Assembly (NCBI RefSeq): GCF_963678795.1
Contig: NZ_OY787452.1
Span: 496,001 to 560,000 of the forward strand
Source of the DNA: an uncultured Methanoregula sp.
Lineage (GTDB): Archaea; Halobacteriota; Methanomicrobia; Methanomicrobiales; Methanospirillaceae
Length of the DNA: 64,000 nt
Direction of reading: 5' to 3'
The first letter of the stretch is position 1. Each line of letters begins with the position of its first letter. Positions 18,174-27,446 of this stretch are shown here, piece after piece. A program made the position numbers and the translations under genes. The notes beneath the pieces are model-generated. The model did no database searches and was not told the DNA's origin. It was given only the letters and a program-made list of their open reading frames with translations.

Positions 18174-18746
18174 TTATTTCTTTTCCACCGCGGTGACCGT
18201 GATGGTATAAGTCAGGTCTTTTCCTGCAAGATCATGGTTCTCGTCCCAGGCAACCGTTGATGGCGTTACATTGATGATCCTGACATAGGCATTTGCCCCG
18301 TCTGTTGTCCTTCGGATAGTATAATATTCACCGGCAACCGGATTCATATTCGCAGGGAGCGTTGAGCGGTTTACAATATGAACAAGCTCCGGCCTGTACG
18401 GACCATAGGCTTTGTCATAGGGAATCCTGATTGTCTTTGTCATACCCGGGGTCATGCCGGTTATCGCTTCCTTAAAGCCGGCGATCAGGTTTGCGTCGCC
18501 CATAGTGAACGTAAGAGGGGTTCCATTCAGATTCGAATAAAAAACAGATCCGTCATCAAGAGTTCCTGTATAATACACCGATACGATATCTCCAGTACGT
18601 GCGCCGGATGAATTGAGCAGGAAAAAACCCACAACAACTACTGCCACAACCAGGATAACCGCTGCTACAATACCCGTATAAAGCCGGTTCCGCTTTCTTC
18701 TCGCGGCAACTCCTTCTTTTCCTTTCTCTTTTTCGGACTTTTTCAT
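18174..18746 (-). CDS. FKBP-type peptidyl-prolyl isomerase, membrane-anchored
   Basis: A 190-residue protein. A basic, lysine-rich N-terminus (1-22) precedes one membrane helix (about 23-44), then an FKBP domain: GDIVSVYYTGTLDDGSVFYS, FTMGDANLIAGFKEAITGM, TKTIRIPYDKAYGPY. The domain would lie outside the cell and help fold exported proteins by proline isomerisation. Length after the helix fits the SlyD/archaeal short FKBP with an insert domain. The start at 18746 has GAAGGG just upstream; a longer frame (to 18794) is not needed. Confidence 0.88.
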   Translation of the reverse strand: MKKSEKEKGKEGVAARRKRNRLYTGIVAAVILVVAVVVVGFFLLNSSGARTGDIVSVYYTGTLDDGSVFYSNLNGTPLTFTMGDANLIAGFKEAITGMTPGMTKTIRIPYDKAYGPYRPELVHIVNRSTLPANMNPVAGEYYTIRRTTDGANAYVRIINVTPSTVAWDENHDLAGKDLTYTITVTAVEKK

Positions 18747-18852
18747 AATACCCTTCAATAGGGTTTTCCGGTAAACCATATACACTTGTCTCATCGGTAC
18801 CGGGAACCTGCCTCCCTGCAGGCGAGACCGCAGGCAGATATCACAATTGTAC

Positions 18853-18863
18853 GGTATTTATAG
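18853..18863 (+). promoter_or_regulatory. TATA box of nifB
   Basis: GGTATTTATAG centred about 34 bases before the ATG at 18892. It lies after an upstream in-frame ATG (18847), which supports the downstream start. Confidence 0.5.
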
Positions 18864-18891
18864 CTGCACAACGCATCAGGTAGTGTTGAAT

Positions 18892-19782
18892 ATGGCTGAT
18901 GAAGTGAGGATCGCAGATGTCAACGGGAAAAAAATCCAGTGGGACCCGGCACAGATGCGCAAAATCCAGGAGCATCCCTGTTTCTCCGAGAAGGCATGCC
19001 ACGGGTTTGGCAGGTGTCATGTCCCGGTTGCTCCCAAATGCAATATCCAGTGCAATTATTGTATCCGCGATTTCGACTGCGTGAATGAGAGCCGTCCGGG
19101 CGTCACGACAAAGGTTCTCAACCCGGACGAATCCATGGACCTTGTAAAAAAGGTAGTGGAGAAATACAATTACATCAAGGTCGTTGGCATCGCCGGGCCC
19201 GGAGACCCACTTGCAAACGAGGAAACATTCGAGACATTGAAACGCCTGCACGAGCAGTATCCCAATGTCATCAAGTGCATCAGCACGAACGGTCTTCTCC
19301 TGCCGGACAAGATAGACATCCTGCAGAAATACGATGTCGGCAACATCACGGTCACCCTTAACGCTATAGACCCTGAGATCGGGGCAAAGATCTACCAGTA
19401 CGTGGACTACCAAGGCAGGCGCTATACCGGTCTCGAAGGAGCAAAACTTCTCCTCTCCCAGCAACTCAAGGGAATCGAGATGGCCGTGGAACGCCACATG
19501 TTCGTTAAGATCAATACAGTCTATATCCCGGGCATCAACGAAGACCATATCCCCGCCATTGCCAAGAAAGTCGGAGAGATGGGCGTCTACAATTTCAATC
19601 TTATCCCTCTCATCGCCCAGTACAAGTTTGCGGGTATCACCCCACCCACCCCCGAGATGAAAAAGAAGATGCAGGACGAATGCAGCAAATACGTCAAACA
19701 GATGCGCCACTGCCAGCGGTGCCGGGCTGACGCCATTGGCAAGCTGGGCCACGATGTCCAAGCGTGTATGTACGAAAAATAA
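18892..19782 (+). CDS. nifB: NifB-type radical SAM protein (FeMo-cofactor biosynthesis)
   Basis: A 296-residue radical SAM enzyme with the CX3CX2C cluster motif Cys50-Cys54-Cys57 (KCNIQCNYC), preceded by the NifB-typical HPCFSEKACHGFGRCHVPVAP that supplies extra cluster ligands, and followed by VVGIAGPGDPLAN. Archaeal NifB is this stand-alone core without the NifX-like domain of bacterial versions. It makes NifB-co, the 8Fe-9S-C precursor of the nitrogenase cofactor. No nifHDKEN genes are nearby, so it may act in trans with a nif cluster elsewhere or on another metalloenzyme. Confidence 0.88.
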   Translation: MADEVRIADVNGKKIQWDPAQMRKIQEHPCFSEKACHGFGRCHVPVAPKCNIQCNYCIRDFDCVNESRPGVTTKVLNPDESMDLVKKVVEKYNYIKVVGIAGPGDPLANEETFETLKRLHEQYPNVIKCISTNGLLLPDKIDILQKYDVGNITVTLNAIDPEIGAKIYQYVDYQGRRYTGLEGAKLLLSQQLKGIEMAVERHMFVKINTVYIPGINEDHIPAIAKKVGEMGVYNFNLIPLIAQYKFAGITPPTPEMKKKMQDECSKYVKQMRHCQRCRADAIGKLGHDVQACMYEK

Positions 19783-20096
19783 CCCTCTTTTTTATTGTCG
19801 TAACGATCCTTTCCGGACAGTCTCACTCTGACCCACAAGGTTCATCCCATCTTCTCCGACACCCGGTATACCGCAAACCTGTCCCGGCCAAGACGTTTCT
19901 GCCACTATGGCGCAGGGCAGCAATGGACTGGAGCCGGTGATCGGGTCTTTGTTCATCCCGCGGGCGATCCGATGCCTCCCGACAGGATCCGCCGGGGTCT
20001 CAGGCAGATACCCGCCGGGTTTTAAAAACCGATGCAATGAGAGAAAGCATCGGTATAAACACGATTGAGCAGTCCTTTATTGTTTGCACGAAAAAA
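19783..20096. other. Gene-free stretch between nifB and a lipoprotein gene
   Basis: A T-run (19788-19793) just after nifB is its likely terminator. The rest has no credible gene. It contains the perfect palindrome GGTTTTAAAAACC (20018-20030) running into a hairpin with arms CCGATGC/GCATCGG (20029-20053). These may be a terminator for the convergent lipoprotein gene or an unlabelled RNA. Confidence 0.4.
20029..20053. repeat. Inverted repeat / hairpin
   Basis: A 7-bp perfect stem (CCGATGC/GCATCGG) with an 11-base loop, directly after the 13-base palindrome GGTTTTAAAAACC. It lies 44 bases beyond the stop of the minus-strand lipoprotein gene. Confidence 0.5.
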
Positions 20097-20585
20097 TCAG
20101 GAGTTGATTCGTGTCAGAGGAAGGCTTACCGGATCTGTACTCAGTCCCCGGCTCAGGATACGGTTGAGCTCATCAATCACCAGCTGCAGTGAAGGCGGAG
20201 TAGCCGAATCCTCGGTTTTAACGATTTTTCCATGATAACTGATACGGTACTGGATAAAGTCAGCGCCGCCACGCCGGGAGGTATAATTCCCCTCAAGCAT
20301 GGAGAACTGGGTCTCACCAAACACAGCGGATATATGATCGAGATCGCTCTGGTTTAACATGATAATTGTGTTTTTGGTTTTACTGGAGACTATTCCCTCC
20401 CCGTTGTCAAAAAGGACCAGGCGGTCATCAAGCCCGGCTGTTCCACCAGTGCGCTGATAATCTACGAGGACGGCGGGGGCTGCTGTTTCTGTTACCGGAG
20501 ATGTCTTTACTCCAAGGCACCCGGAACACACAAGTACAGCCAGAAGTACAATCGAACCTGCGATTATCCATTTCCTGATATGCAT
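20097..20585 (-). CDS. Lipoprotein of unknown function
   Basis: A 162-residue protein with a hydrophobic signal (about 8-20) and the lipobox CSGC (Cys23 lipidated), so it is probably tethered to the outside of the membrane. The rest has no family I recognise; it has a beta-rich look with one NYT sequon and ends with a helical segment (PPSLQLVIDELNRIL). The start ATG at 20585 gives a classic charged n-region (MHIRKW). Confidence 0.72.
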   Translation of the reverse strand: MHIRKWIIAGSIVLLAVLVCSGCLGVKTSPVTETAAPAVLVDYQRTGGTAGLDDRLVLFDNGEGIVSSKTKNTIIMLNQSDLDHISAVFGETQFSMLEGNYTSRRGGADFIQYRISYHGKIVKTEDSATPPSLQLVIDELNRILSRGLSTDPVSLPLTRINS

Positions 20586-20621
20586 CCCCCCGGATATTTT
20601 TTGGCCTGGATCTGCAGGGAC

Positions 20622-20951
20622 TTATATCTGGAGAACATCTGCCTTTGCCGGTTTTCCGGCAGCCTTGCGCTCGGGCAGGACTTCTTCGAGAGCAGCAATC
20701 AGGCTGTCCACTTTTTCATTGTTGAAGGTTGCCCGGAATGCGGCAAGTTCGGCGGCATTCATGATCATGATCCCTTTCTTCTTCATGGGCAGGCCGTTTT
20801 CGCCAACCGGGTTGATATCGATAGCAAGTGAGGCAGAACGGTTCTTGGTGGCCGGCAGCCGGATGAGAGAAACCCCTTTCACCGAGGTGTGTTTGCGCTC
20901 CCAGTCCGCTCCTTCTTCGATAAAGTCCTTGAGGGTTTTGGTCAGTTCCAT
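20622..20951 (-). CDS. Small conserved-looking cytoplasmic protein
   Basis: A 109-residue soluble protein of unknown family: an N-terminal helix (ELTKTLKDFIEEGADWERK), a beta-rich middle (SVKGVSLIRLPATKNRSASLAIDINPVG), a helix (NAAELAAFRATFNNEKVDSLIAALEEVL) and a basic tail. The ATG at 20951 is chosen because the minus-strand TATA box at 20968-20980 lies about 25 bases upstream and there is no ribosome-binding site, which fits a leaderless message. The frame extends 28 codons further but would start upstream of the promoter. Confidence 0.68.
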   Translation of the reverse strand: MELTKTLKDFIEEGADWERKHTSVKGVSLIRLPATKNRSASLAIDINPVGENGLPMKKKGIMIMNAAELAAFRATFNNEKVDSLIAALEEVLPERKAAGKPAKADVLQI

Positions 20952-20967
20952 AAGAAGAACTTTCGAG

Positions 20968-20980
20968 TTATATATTAAAA
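20968..20980 (-). promoter_or_regulatory. TATA box for the 109-residue protein
   Basis: TTTTAATATATAA on the minus strand, centred about 24 bases from the ATG at 20951, implying a leaderless transcript. Confidence 0.5.
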
Positions 20981-21114
20981 GGCTATTCGTTCTGTTCCGG
21001 TTAAAAAAGGACTCAGCGGGACACCGGATAAACAAACCCTGTCCGGGAGAGAAGGTATGCCTCCTGACGCAGCCTAATAAGAGTTCAGGACAAACCGGTC
21101 ATCACAGGATATAC

Positions 21115-21963
21115 ATGCCATCCCTCACCCTGCGCCCGGATGAACCGTTCGATCTTACTGCAACCCTTGCCTGCGGGCAGGTGTTCCGCTGGGATCGCAG
21201 CAATGATGGCTGGTGGTACGGGATTGTGGGGAACCGCGTGATAAAAATCCGGCAGGACGGGCAAAAACTGACTTTTACCGGAGCGCCGGCTTCCTTTATC
21301 CGGTACTATTTTTCCCTGGACCTGGACCTTGGTCCTGTCCTGACATCCATTGACCGGGATCCGGTTATTCACGAATCGCTGATAAACAATAGGGGGCTCC
21401 GGCTCGTACGACAGCCACCATGGGAGTGCACGGTCTCCTATATCTGCTCGACAAACTCCAATATTCCCACGATCCGTCGAAGAATTGCGGCTATTGCTGA
21501 AAAATGCGGCAAACCAGTTCCATTCGAAGGAAAGACGTATTTCACCTTCCCGGAGCCGGCCTCCATTTCCTGCGGCGGCCACGAGGGACTCACGGAATGC
21601 CGGCTGGGATACCGGCATCCCTATGTTTTTAGAGCCTCCTGCTCGGTCACCGATGAGGAAGAGTGGGAAGAAATAATACGCGGACTCCCGTATGAGGACG
21701 CAAGAAAAGAACTGATGAAACTCCACGGAGTTGGCCCGAAAGCGGCGGACTGTATCCTGCTCTTCGCATTCCAGAAGTACGAGGCGTTCCCGGTAGATGT
21801 CTGGATCCGCAGGATCATGCAGCAGCACTATCTCCCGGACCTCGCAACCGGCGCCCCGCTCACGAACCGCGAATACTATACGATCCGCCGGTTCGCACGG
21901 GAGCATTTCGGGGAGTACTGCGGATATGCACAGGAGTACCTGTACGCGGCAAGGGAAGGATGA
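21115..21963 (+). CDS. ogg: 8-oxoguanine DNA glycosylase/AP lyase (Ogg1 family)
   Basis: A 282-residue base-excision repair enzyme. The N-terminal domain has the OGG1-like LACGQVFRW (19-26), and ICSTNSNIPTIRRRI (110-124) matches the lesion-contacting SSNNN region. The helix-hairpin-helix LHGVGPKAADCILLFAF carries the catalytic Lys209, and the following PVDVW holds Asp228. It removes 8-oxoguanine and nicks the strand. The ATG at 21115 starts the family-like sequence; the open frame upstream overlaps the opposite gene and is not protein-like. A hairpin follows the stop. Confidence 0.92.
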   Translation: MPSLTLRPDEPFDLTATLACGQVFRWDRSNDGWWYGIVGNRVIKIRQDGQKLTFTGAPASFIRYYFSLDLDLGPVLTSIDRDPVIHESLINNRGLRLVRQPPWECTVSYICSTNSNIPTIRRRIAAIAEKCGKPVPFEGKTYFTFPEPASISCGGHEGLTECRLGYRHPYVFRASCSVTDEEEWEEIIRGLPYEDARKELMKLHGVGPKAADCILLFAFQKYEAFPVDVWIRRIMQQHYLPDLATGAPLTNREYYTIRRFAREHFGEYCGYAQEYLYAAREG

Positions 21964-21993
21964 CGTTTTCAGGCCCCCTTTGTGCCACGAGCC

Positions 21994-22008
21994 CCCCGTG
22001 TGACGGGG
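21994..22008 (+). terminator. Hairpin after ogg
   Basis: CCCCGT-GTG-ACGGGG forms a perfect 6-bp stem about 30 bases after the ogg stop. It may protect the 3' end or help termination; no long T-run follows. Confidence 0.35.
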
Positions 22009-22119
22009 TTCAATTGCAATACCCATTATCAGGTAGTGCTGTACCAGCATAACGCAGGCAGCACATATAGCAGCCTGACGGATTTTTCTTTATTCTGATT
22101 GAACCAGCCCTGGCGAAAT

Positions 22120-22139
22120 GGGGATGCTCGCCCATCCCC
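22120..22139. repeat. Hairpin between ogg and ahcY
   Basis: GGGGATG-CTCGCC-CATCCCC is a perfect 7-bp stem with a 6-base loop, in the 258-base gap between two convergent genes. It is not part of a tRNA cloverleaf; a 3'-end function for ahcY is possible. Confidence 0.45.
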
Positions 22140-22221
22140 GCGGGCCCGTTATCGCAATGTCATATTAATTCCGTAAGAACAGGAACAAACAAAAAAGAAT
22201 TGCAGACGGGTGCCGGAATCC

Positions 22222-23448
22222 TTACGTCCCTATATCCCAGCTGCAGCTGTATTTCTTCTGCTCTTTGCTGAGCGAGTCGATCGAGAGCCCGAGCGAGGAG
22301 AGCTTGAGGTTTGCCACCTGCTCGTCAATCTCATTGGGTACATCGTACACGCCGCCCTTCATCTTTTTCCCGTTCTTCGCGATATGGAGGGTGCAGAGTG
22401 CCTGCAGGGCAAAACTCAGGTCCATGACCTCGATTGGATGACCCATGCCCTTGGGAGTGGCGAGGTTCACAAGCCGACCCTCTGCAAGGACGTGAACCGA
22501 CTTCTTACCCAGGACGAACGTCTCTATTCCATCGCGTTCGATAACCCGTGCCGCATTCTTCCGGAGCCAGTCGATGTCGATCTCGACATTGAAGTGGCCG
22601 GCATTTGCGAGAATGGCGCCGTCTTTCAGCTTTGCAAAATGCTTCCTGGCGATGACTGCAAAATTCCCGGTCGTAGTGACGAAGATATCACCGATGACTG
22701 CTGCATCGTCCATGGTCATGACCATGAAACCATCCATATGCGCTTCAAGGGCACGCCGGGGATCGATCTCGGTGACAACGACTTTTGCACCAAGCCCGTG
22801 GGCTTTGCGGGCAAGGCCCCGGCCGCAGTAGCCGTAACCGGCCACTACAAAGTACTTCCCGGCAATGAGGGTGTTGGTCGTGATCATGATCGACGAGAGG
22901 ACACTCTCTCCGGTTCCGTGGACATTATCAAAGAAGTGCTTCATCGGAGTGTCGTTCACTGCAACAACGGGAAACTCGAGTTTTCCTTCCGCCGCCATGG
23001 CTTTCAGGCGGTGGATACCTGTCGTGGTCTCCTCGCAGCCCCCGATAACTTTCTTGATGAGGTCGCGGCGCTTGGTGTGGATGTAGTGGATGAGATCCAT
23101 CCCGTCATCGATGGTGATGACCGGTTTTGCATCGAGCACCTGATCGATGGCGGCATAATACTCTTCCACCGAGCATGCTCGCTTCGCATAGCAGTGAACG
23201 TTTTTCACATGACCGAGAGCTTCGGCCACATCGTCCTGCGTGGAGAGCGGGTTGCAGCCGGTGATATGCACCACAGCTCCTCCGGCCGCGAGCGTTGAGA
23301 CAAGGTTTGCGGTCTTGGCCTCTACATGGAGGGCCATGCCGATCGTCATACCGGCAAACGGTTGTTCCTTGACAAACTGTTTTTTAATGGCGGCGAGCAC
23401 CGGCATGTACTGCGCTGCCCATTCGATCTTCAGCTTTCCTGAACTCAT
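22222..23448 (-). CDS. ahcY: Adenosylhomocysteinase (S-adenosyl/S-inosylhomocysteine hydrolase)
   Basis: A 408-residue NAD-dependent enzyme that clears the by-product of SAM methylation. AhcY hallmarks are GGAVVHITGCNPLSTQD, the NAD-binding GYGYCGRGLARKAHGLGAKV, DIFVTTTGNF and the C-terminal NLSSLGL-type end (NLKLSSLGLSIDSLSKEQKK). In at least one methanogen the homologous enzyme prefers S-inosylhomocysteine, so the substrate may be that. The ATG at 23448 follows GAGGAT; another in-frame ATG lies 2 codons upstream. It diverges from hisF. Confidence 0.95.
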   Translation of the reverse strand: MSSGKLKIEWAAQYMPVLAAIKKQFVKEQPFAGMTIGMALHVEAKTANLVSTLAAGGAVVHITGCNPLSTQDDVAEALGHVKNVHCYAKRACSVEEYYAAIDQVLDAKPVITIDDGMDLIHYIHTKRRDLIKKVIGGCEETTTGIHRLKAMAAEGKLEFPVVAVNDTPMKHFFDNVHGTGESVLSSIMITTNTLIAGKYFVVAGYGYCGRGLARKAHGLGAKVVVTEIDPRRALEAHMDGFMVMTMDDAAVIGDIFVTTTGNFAVIARKHFAKLKDGAILANAGHFNVEIDIDWLRKNAARVIERDGIETFVLGKKSVHVLAEGRLVNLATPKGMGHPIEVMDLSFALQALCTLHIAKNGKKMKGGVYDVPNEIDEQVANLKLSSLGLSIDSLSKEQKKYSCSWDIGT

Positions 23449-23502
23449 GAACATCCTCGGATAGGGAGGGCCATACCAACCGGCCCGCCCGGATACTGAC
23501 TA

Positions 23503-23516
23503 CCCTATGAATAGGG
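23503..23516. promoter_or_regulatory. Palindrome in the ahcY-hisF divergent region
   Basis: CCCTAT-GA-ATAGGG is a perfect inverted repeat. It sits where the ahcY transcript should start, about 25 bases from a minus-strand TATA-like GTTTTTATGTAA (about 23529-23540). Single ATAGGG copies also occur at 23461-23466 and 23569-23574. A repressor site is plausible but unproven. Confidence 0.35.
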
Positions 23517-23597
23517 ATGGCAAGTTACATAAAAACTCCGTGATAAAAACTGTATTCCCGCAATATAGATAGGGTCTCATGCCCAACCCTGTATCCA

Positions 23598-24404
23598 ATG
23601 GTACTGACGCGACGGATCATTCCCTGTCTCGACCTCAAGGATGGCCGGGTAGTGAAAGGAACCAATTTCCTCGGGCTCCGCGATGCCGGGGATCCGGTAG
23701 AGCTGGCCGAACGGTACAACGAGCAGGGAGCCGACGAGGTGGTCTTCCTCGATATCACGGCTTCCAAGGAGAAGCGGGGGATCATCATCGAGCTTATAAA
23801 ACGGGCTGCCGACCAGCTCTTCCTCCCCCTGACCGTTGGCGGGGGCCTCAAATCCCTTGACGATATCCAGCAGATCCTCCGGGCCGGGGCGGACAAGGTA
23901 AGCCTCAACACGAGCGCAGTCCACGACCCCATACTCATAACCCGTGGGGCCGAGGCGTTCGGGACCCAGTGCATGGTCTGTGCCATGGACGTGCGCCGGA
24001 ACTTCACGCAAAATGAAAAAGCAATCCCTGTCATTCTGGAAGACGGCCGGACCTGCTGGTACGAGGTAGTCATCTACGGCGGGAGCAATCCGACCGGCAT
24101 CGATGCTGTTGCCTGGGCAAAGGAAGCCGAAGAGCGGGGAGCCGGAGAGATCCTCTTAACCAGCATGGAGACCGATGGCACCAAGAACGGTTTTGATATC
24201 GCCATCACCTCCGCAATATCCGATGCAGCGGGCATCCCGGTCATCGCGAGCGGCGGGGTCGGAACGCTTGAACATTTCTATGACGGGTTCACCCGGGGAA
24301 AAGCCGATGCCTGCCTTGCGGCAAGCGTCTTCCACTACGGAGAATTCACAGTAAAAGAAGTAAAAGAGTATCTCAGAGCGCGGGATATCCCGGTACGGCT
24401 CTGA
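23598..24404 (+). CDS. hisF: Imidazole glycerol phosphate synthase subunit HisF
   Basis: A 268-residue TIM-barrel cyclase that, with the HisH glutaminase, makes imidazole glycerol phosphate in histidine synthesis. The N-terminal [17 protein letters not shown] (catalytic Asp12), VCAMDVRRN (second catalytic Asp), [10 protein letters not shown] and [13 protein letters not shown] phosphate sites are all present. Length fits the family. It overlaps the end of pheT on the opposite strand by 32 bases. Confidence 0.96.
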   Translation: MVLTRRIIPCLDLKDGRVVKGTNFLGLRDAGDPVELAERYNEQGADEVVFLDITASKEKRGIIIELIKRAADQLFLPLTVGGGLKSLDDIQQILRAGADKVSLNTSAVHDPILITRGAEAFGTQCMVCAMDVRRNFTQNEKAIPVILEDGRTCWYEVVIYGGSNPTGIDAVAWAKEAEERGAGEILLTSMETDGTKNGFDIAITSAISDAAGIPVIASGGVGTLEHFYDGFTRGKADACLAASVFHYGEFTVKEVKEYLRARDIPVRL

Positions 24405-26001
24405 TATCGAACTCGAACGCGGCAATGGAGTGCTCGAGCTCGAAGGCAACAAGCACCGCGGGATGAATCTCGCCAAAGACACCCACTTTTTTCCCGGCAA
24501 CGATGATATCTCCACGGCGTCCGTCGATGAAGGCCGGGTCTGCTGATTCCTTCACGGTATAGTTGATGGAGAGCTCGTGGAGCACCGCATCGGCTGAGGC
24601 ATAGGCTTCCGAGAAGTCCGCATCGGGATGAGTGCTGACACCTGCTGCCTGCTGGTGCGTGCGGCAATCCAGGACAACATCCCCAACCGTGAAGAGACGC
24701 TGGGGAAGTTCGCGATGCCGGTTCAGGGCCAGGAACTCGAGGAGCAGGGGCAAAAGCTCGGTCCTGACCACCGTGTTCTCGATGCTGATCGGGTGCATCA
24801 CGTGGAGGACGCCTTTTGTCTCCTCCCGTTGCATCCGCTTATAGAGCACGTCCTCGTTGGTTAACGTGAACGGCATCACTTCGAGGTAGCCAAGGCCCGT
24901 GAAGGCTTCACGGGCAAGGGCCGCGTTGACCTGGACCGGGTGGGGTTTTCCCACCGTGTAGGTTTTGGGAGGATGGCTTTCGAGCTTGTCGTAGCCGTAC
25001 GCAATGGCCACATCCTCGAAGATATCCCAGTCGTGCATGATGTCGGCCCGGTAGCACGGTACCTGGACGTTTACCTTGTCCGCACCTACCGGTTCGGCAC
25101 CAAAGCGCATCCGCTGCAGGTATCCCGCCATGGACGCGGGGGTCAGGTCTACCCCGAGAATCCGGGAGCATTCCGATACACTGAGAACCCGCTCGGCAGG
25201 TGCGAGCGTCGGGGTCTGAATACCGCCAATCTCCACGCTCTCGATCGATGCTCCGGCTTCGGCCATAGCCGTACAGATGATGTTGACGGCGACACTGACC
25301 GCCCGCTTGTCGGTACCGGTGGTGTCGAGAAGAATGTTCTTCGTGTCGATGGTCACCCGGGTCCGCTCGCCGTTGATGATCGGCGGGAACGAGAGAACAT
25401 GGTCATCGTCGTCCACGATCAGTGGGAAGAGCGGGAAATCCTTGACAATCTTTGCATAGTCCCTGCCCTTCGGGTGCTTCTCGAGGATCTCGTCCATCGT
25501 CATCTTCTCTTTAAAGTCGAGCGGGATGAATCCCCGGCTCCGGCGCGAGGCAATGTAATGGAACGGGGGCTTGACCATGTCCATGTCATGGATGCCGATG
25601 GCAACTTTGGACCTGCCCCGGCCAACCGCCCAGTGGAGCGATTCCTGCAGGGACATGATGCTCTGGATCGACTCGTCGTCGAACGAGACTCCCCGGATAA
25701 CGGCAGCCCCGAGCACCGGGCGGATCTCAGCAAGCTGGGGGTCGACCGTGAATTTTATTCCGGACGGCTTGACCGGGTAGGTCGGGAGGCCGGTCTCGAT
25801 CCCGAGATAGCCCCGCATGGCCCGGGCAACGCCTTCAGGGCTGAAGAGATCGGGCCGGTCCGGGAAGAACTCGACATCTGCATGGTCATCCTCGATCCGC
25901 TCCACGTCCGAGCCTATCAGGGCGACCTTGTCGAGGATCGTCTTTTTGTCCGTACGGGTAAGACGTTCGAGGTACTTGTAGGGGAGGGTGATGACTGCCA
26001 T
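24373..26001 (-). CDS. pheT: Phenylalanine--tRNA ligase beta subunit
   Basis: A 542-residue archaeal/eukaryotic-type PheRS beta chain (starting [16 protein letters not shown]). It has B3/B4 editing and B5 domains, with [30 protein letters not shown] near the front and the catalytic-like fold LARRAFTGLGY-type segment in the C-terminal half. It pairs with PheS in the alpha2-beta2 enzyme. The ATG at 26001 has GGGAGG 8 bases before it and follows the pheS stop by one base; a GTG three codons upstream is less likely. Last gene of endA-trpS-pheS-pheT. Confidence 0.95.
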   Translation of the reverse strand: MAVITLPYKYLERLTRTDKKTILDKVALIGSDVERIEDDHADVEFFPDRPDLFSPEGVARAMRGYLGIETGLPTYPVKPSGIKFTVDPQLAEIRPVLGAAVIRGVSFDDESIQSIMSLQESLHWAVGRGRSKVAIGIHDMDMVKPPFHYIASRRSRGFIPLDFKEKMTMDEILEKHPKGRDYAKIVKDFPLFPLIVDDDDHVLSFPPIINGERTRVTIDTKNILLDTTGTDKRAVSVAVNIICTAMAEAGASIESVEIGGIQTPTLAPAERVLSVSECSRILGVDLTPASMAGYLQRMRFGAEPVGADKVNVQVPCYRADIMHDWDIFEDVAIAYGYDKLESHPPKTYTVGKPHPVQVNAALAREAFTGLGYLEVMPFTLTNEDVLYKRMQREETKGVLHVMHPISIENTVVRTELLPLLLEFLALNRHRELPQRLFTVGDVVLDCRTHQQAAGVSTHPDADFSEAYASADAVLHELSINYTVKESADPAFIDGRRGDIIVAGKKVGVFGEIHPAVLVAFELEHSIAAFEFDIRAVPGYPAL

Positions 26002-26002
26002 C

Positions 26003-27445
26003 TCATGCACCTCCCTTCGTATGGCGCAGCGAAGGCGTCTCGCGGAGGAATGCCACGTCGCTCTTATGCAGGAGGCGGAGGTCTTTGAGACCCAGTCGGA
26101 GCATCGCGATCCGACTCACGCCAAGACCCCAGGCAAGGACAGGGTATTTTACCCCAAGTGGGGCGGTAACTTCCTCGCGGAATACGCCGGCGCCGCCCAT
26201 CTCGATCCAGCCGATGCCTTCGACATACACCTCGGCATCGAGGCTCGGTTCGGTGTAGGGGTAGAACGAGGGCTTGAACCGTACGCTCTCAAAGCCCATA
26301 CGGTTGTAGAACTCGCGGAGGATCCCGAGCAGATTCCCGAACGTGACATTCTCGTCCATCACGATCCCTTCGAGCTGCTCGAACTCGGCAAGATGCGTGG
26401 TGTCAATCGTCTCGCGCCGGTATACACGGCCAATGCAGAAGGCCTTGACGGGCGGTTTCAAATTCTGCGCCAGGTGCTGGATGGAGACACTCGTGGTGTG
26501 GGTGCGGAGCACACACTGCTCAGCCTTCTCCTCCTTCCAGACCCCGCCCCAGCCGGTGGATGAGGTTTCCCCGCCGGAGATATGCATGGCCTTCACTTTC
26601 TCGTACCCTTTCGGGAGCGGGAGGGTCTCTTTGAGGTAGAATGTGTCCTGCATTTCGCGGGCCGGGTGGTCCTGCGGCTGGAAGAGGGCATCGAAGTTCC
26701 AGAAGGACTGCTGGACGATCTCGCCATAGAGTTCCTCGAAGCCCATCTCGAGGAGGATCTCCCGCATCTCGGCAATGATCCGCTGGTAGGGGTGGATTTT
26801 TCCCGGGTATGCTTTCTTCGGGAGCTTGCTTACATCATATTTGCGGAGATTGAGATTCTTCCACTCACCGGAGATTATCTGCTCGCGGGAGAGGGTGCCT
26901 GTCTCTTCGCGGAGGTCGAGACCTTTCTTTGCAAGGGCAAATCCAGTAGGCGTGACGACAATGGCGTTCCTAACCGTCTCGCATTCCTGCAGGATCCCGC
27001 GCCTGATGAGTTCCTTTGTCTTTATATCGGCAGCGTCCGGGTTCCTGAGCGCGGCTTCGTCCGCGTCAGTGGATGCTCCGGGCGTTTTTGTAACGGCCGT
27101 GCCCTCGACTTTGACGAGGCCTTTCTTCCGGAGCTGGCCAAAGCCAATCCTGAACGCCTCATGATTCTTGAGGTCGGAGAGCGTAGTACCGGGCAGGATG
27201 AAGCGGAGGAGCTGCGTCTCGGGAAGGCCATTCTTTGCATAGGCTTTCCCTTCGTTGGTGTATACAAACTCCTTTGCCACGATCCGCTCGACCGTGGAAA
27301 GTCCCTTGTCCTCCAGCAGGTGGGCCCACTGGACAACGGCCTCGGGGGTCGCCCCCATCAGGCCGGCGAGGTGCGGGGCATCCGCCTTCTCTTCCGTTCC
27401 AAGGGTTGCAAGCAACCGCTTCTCGTTCTGTGTCAGTTCCGCCAT
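26003..27445 (-). CDS. pheS: Phenylalanine--tRNA ligase alpha subunit
   Basis: A 480-residue class II aminoacyl-tRNA synthetase subunit. The N-terminal part holds winged-helix tRNA-contact modules; the catalytic core starts near [15 protein letters not shown] (motif 1), with PARDMQDTFYL-type sequence ([11 protein letters not shown]), [21 protein letters not shown] and [15 protein letters not shown] (motif 3 region nearby). The ATG at 27445 is one base after the trpS stop (TGACATG), so translation is coupled. Confidence 0.95.
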   Translation of the reverse strand: MAELTQNEKRLLATLGTEEKADAPHLAGLMGATPEAVVQWAHLLEDKGLSTVERIVAKEFVYTNEGKAYAKNGLPETQLLRFILPGTTLSDLKNHEAFRIGFGQLRKKGLVKVEGTAVTKTPGASTDADEAALRNPDAADIKTKELIRRGILQECETVRNAIVVTPTGFALAKKGLDLREETGTLSREQIISGEWKNLNLRKYDVSKLPKKAYPGKIHPYQRIIAEMREILLEMGFEELYGEIVQQSFWNFDALFQPQDHPAREMQDTFYLKETLPLPKGYEKVKAMHISGGETSSTGWGGVWKEEKAEQCVLRTHTTSVSIQHLAQNLKPPVKAFCIGRVYRRETIDTTHLAEFEQLEGIVMDENVTFGNLLGILREFYNRMGFESVRFKPSFYPYTEPSLDAEVYVEGIGWIEMGGAGVFREEVTAPLGVKYPVLAWGLGVSRIAMLRLGLKDLRLLHKSDVAFLRETPSLRHTKGGA

Positions 27446-27446
27446 G

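Noticed and set aside
18841..19761. 306-codon minus-strand frame over nifB
   Set aside because: Antisense shadow of a well-supported radical SAM gene; composition follows nifB codon bias.
22120..22139. Possible tRNA arm between ogg and ahcY
   Set aside because: Only one stem folds; there are no D, anticodon or T arms.
24940..26088. 382-codon plus-strand frame over pheT
   Set aside because: Antisense to pheT with no recognisable domain.
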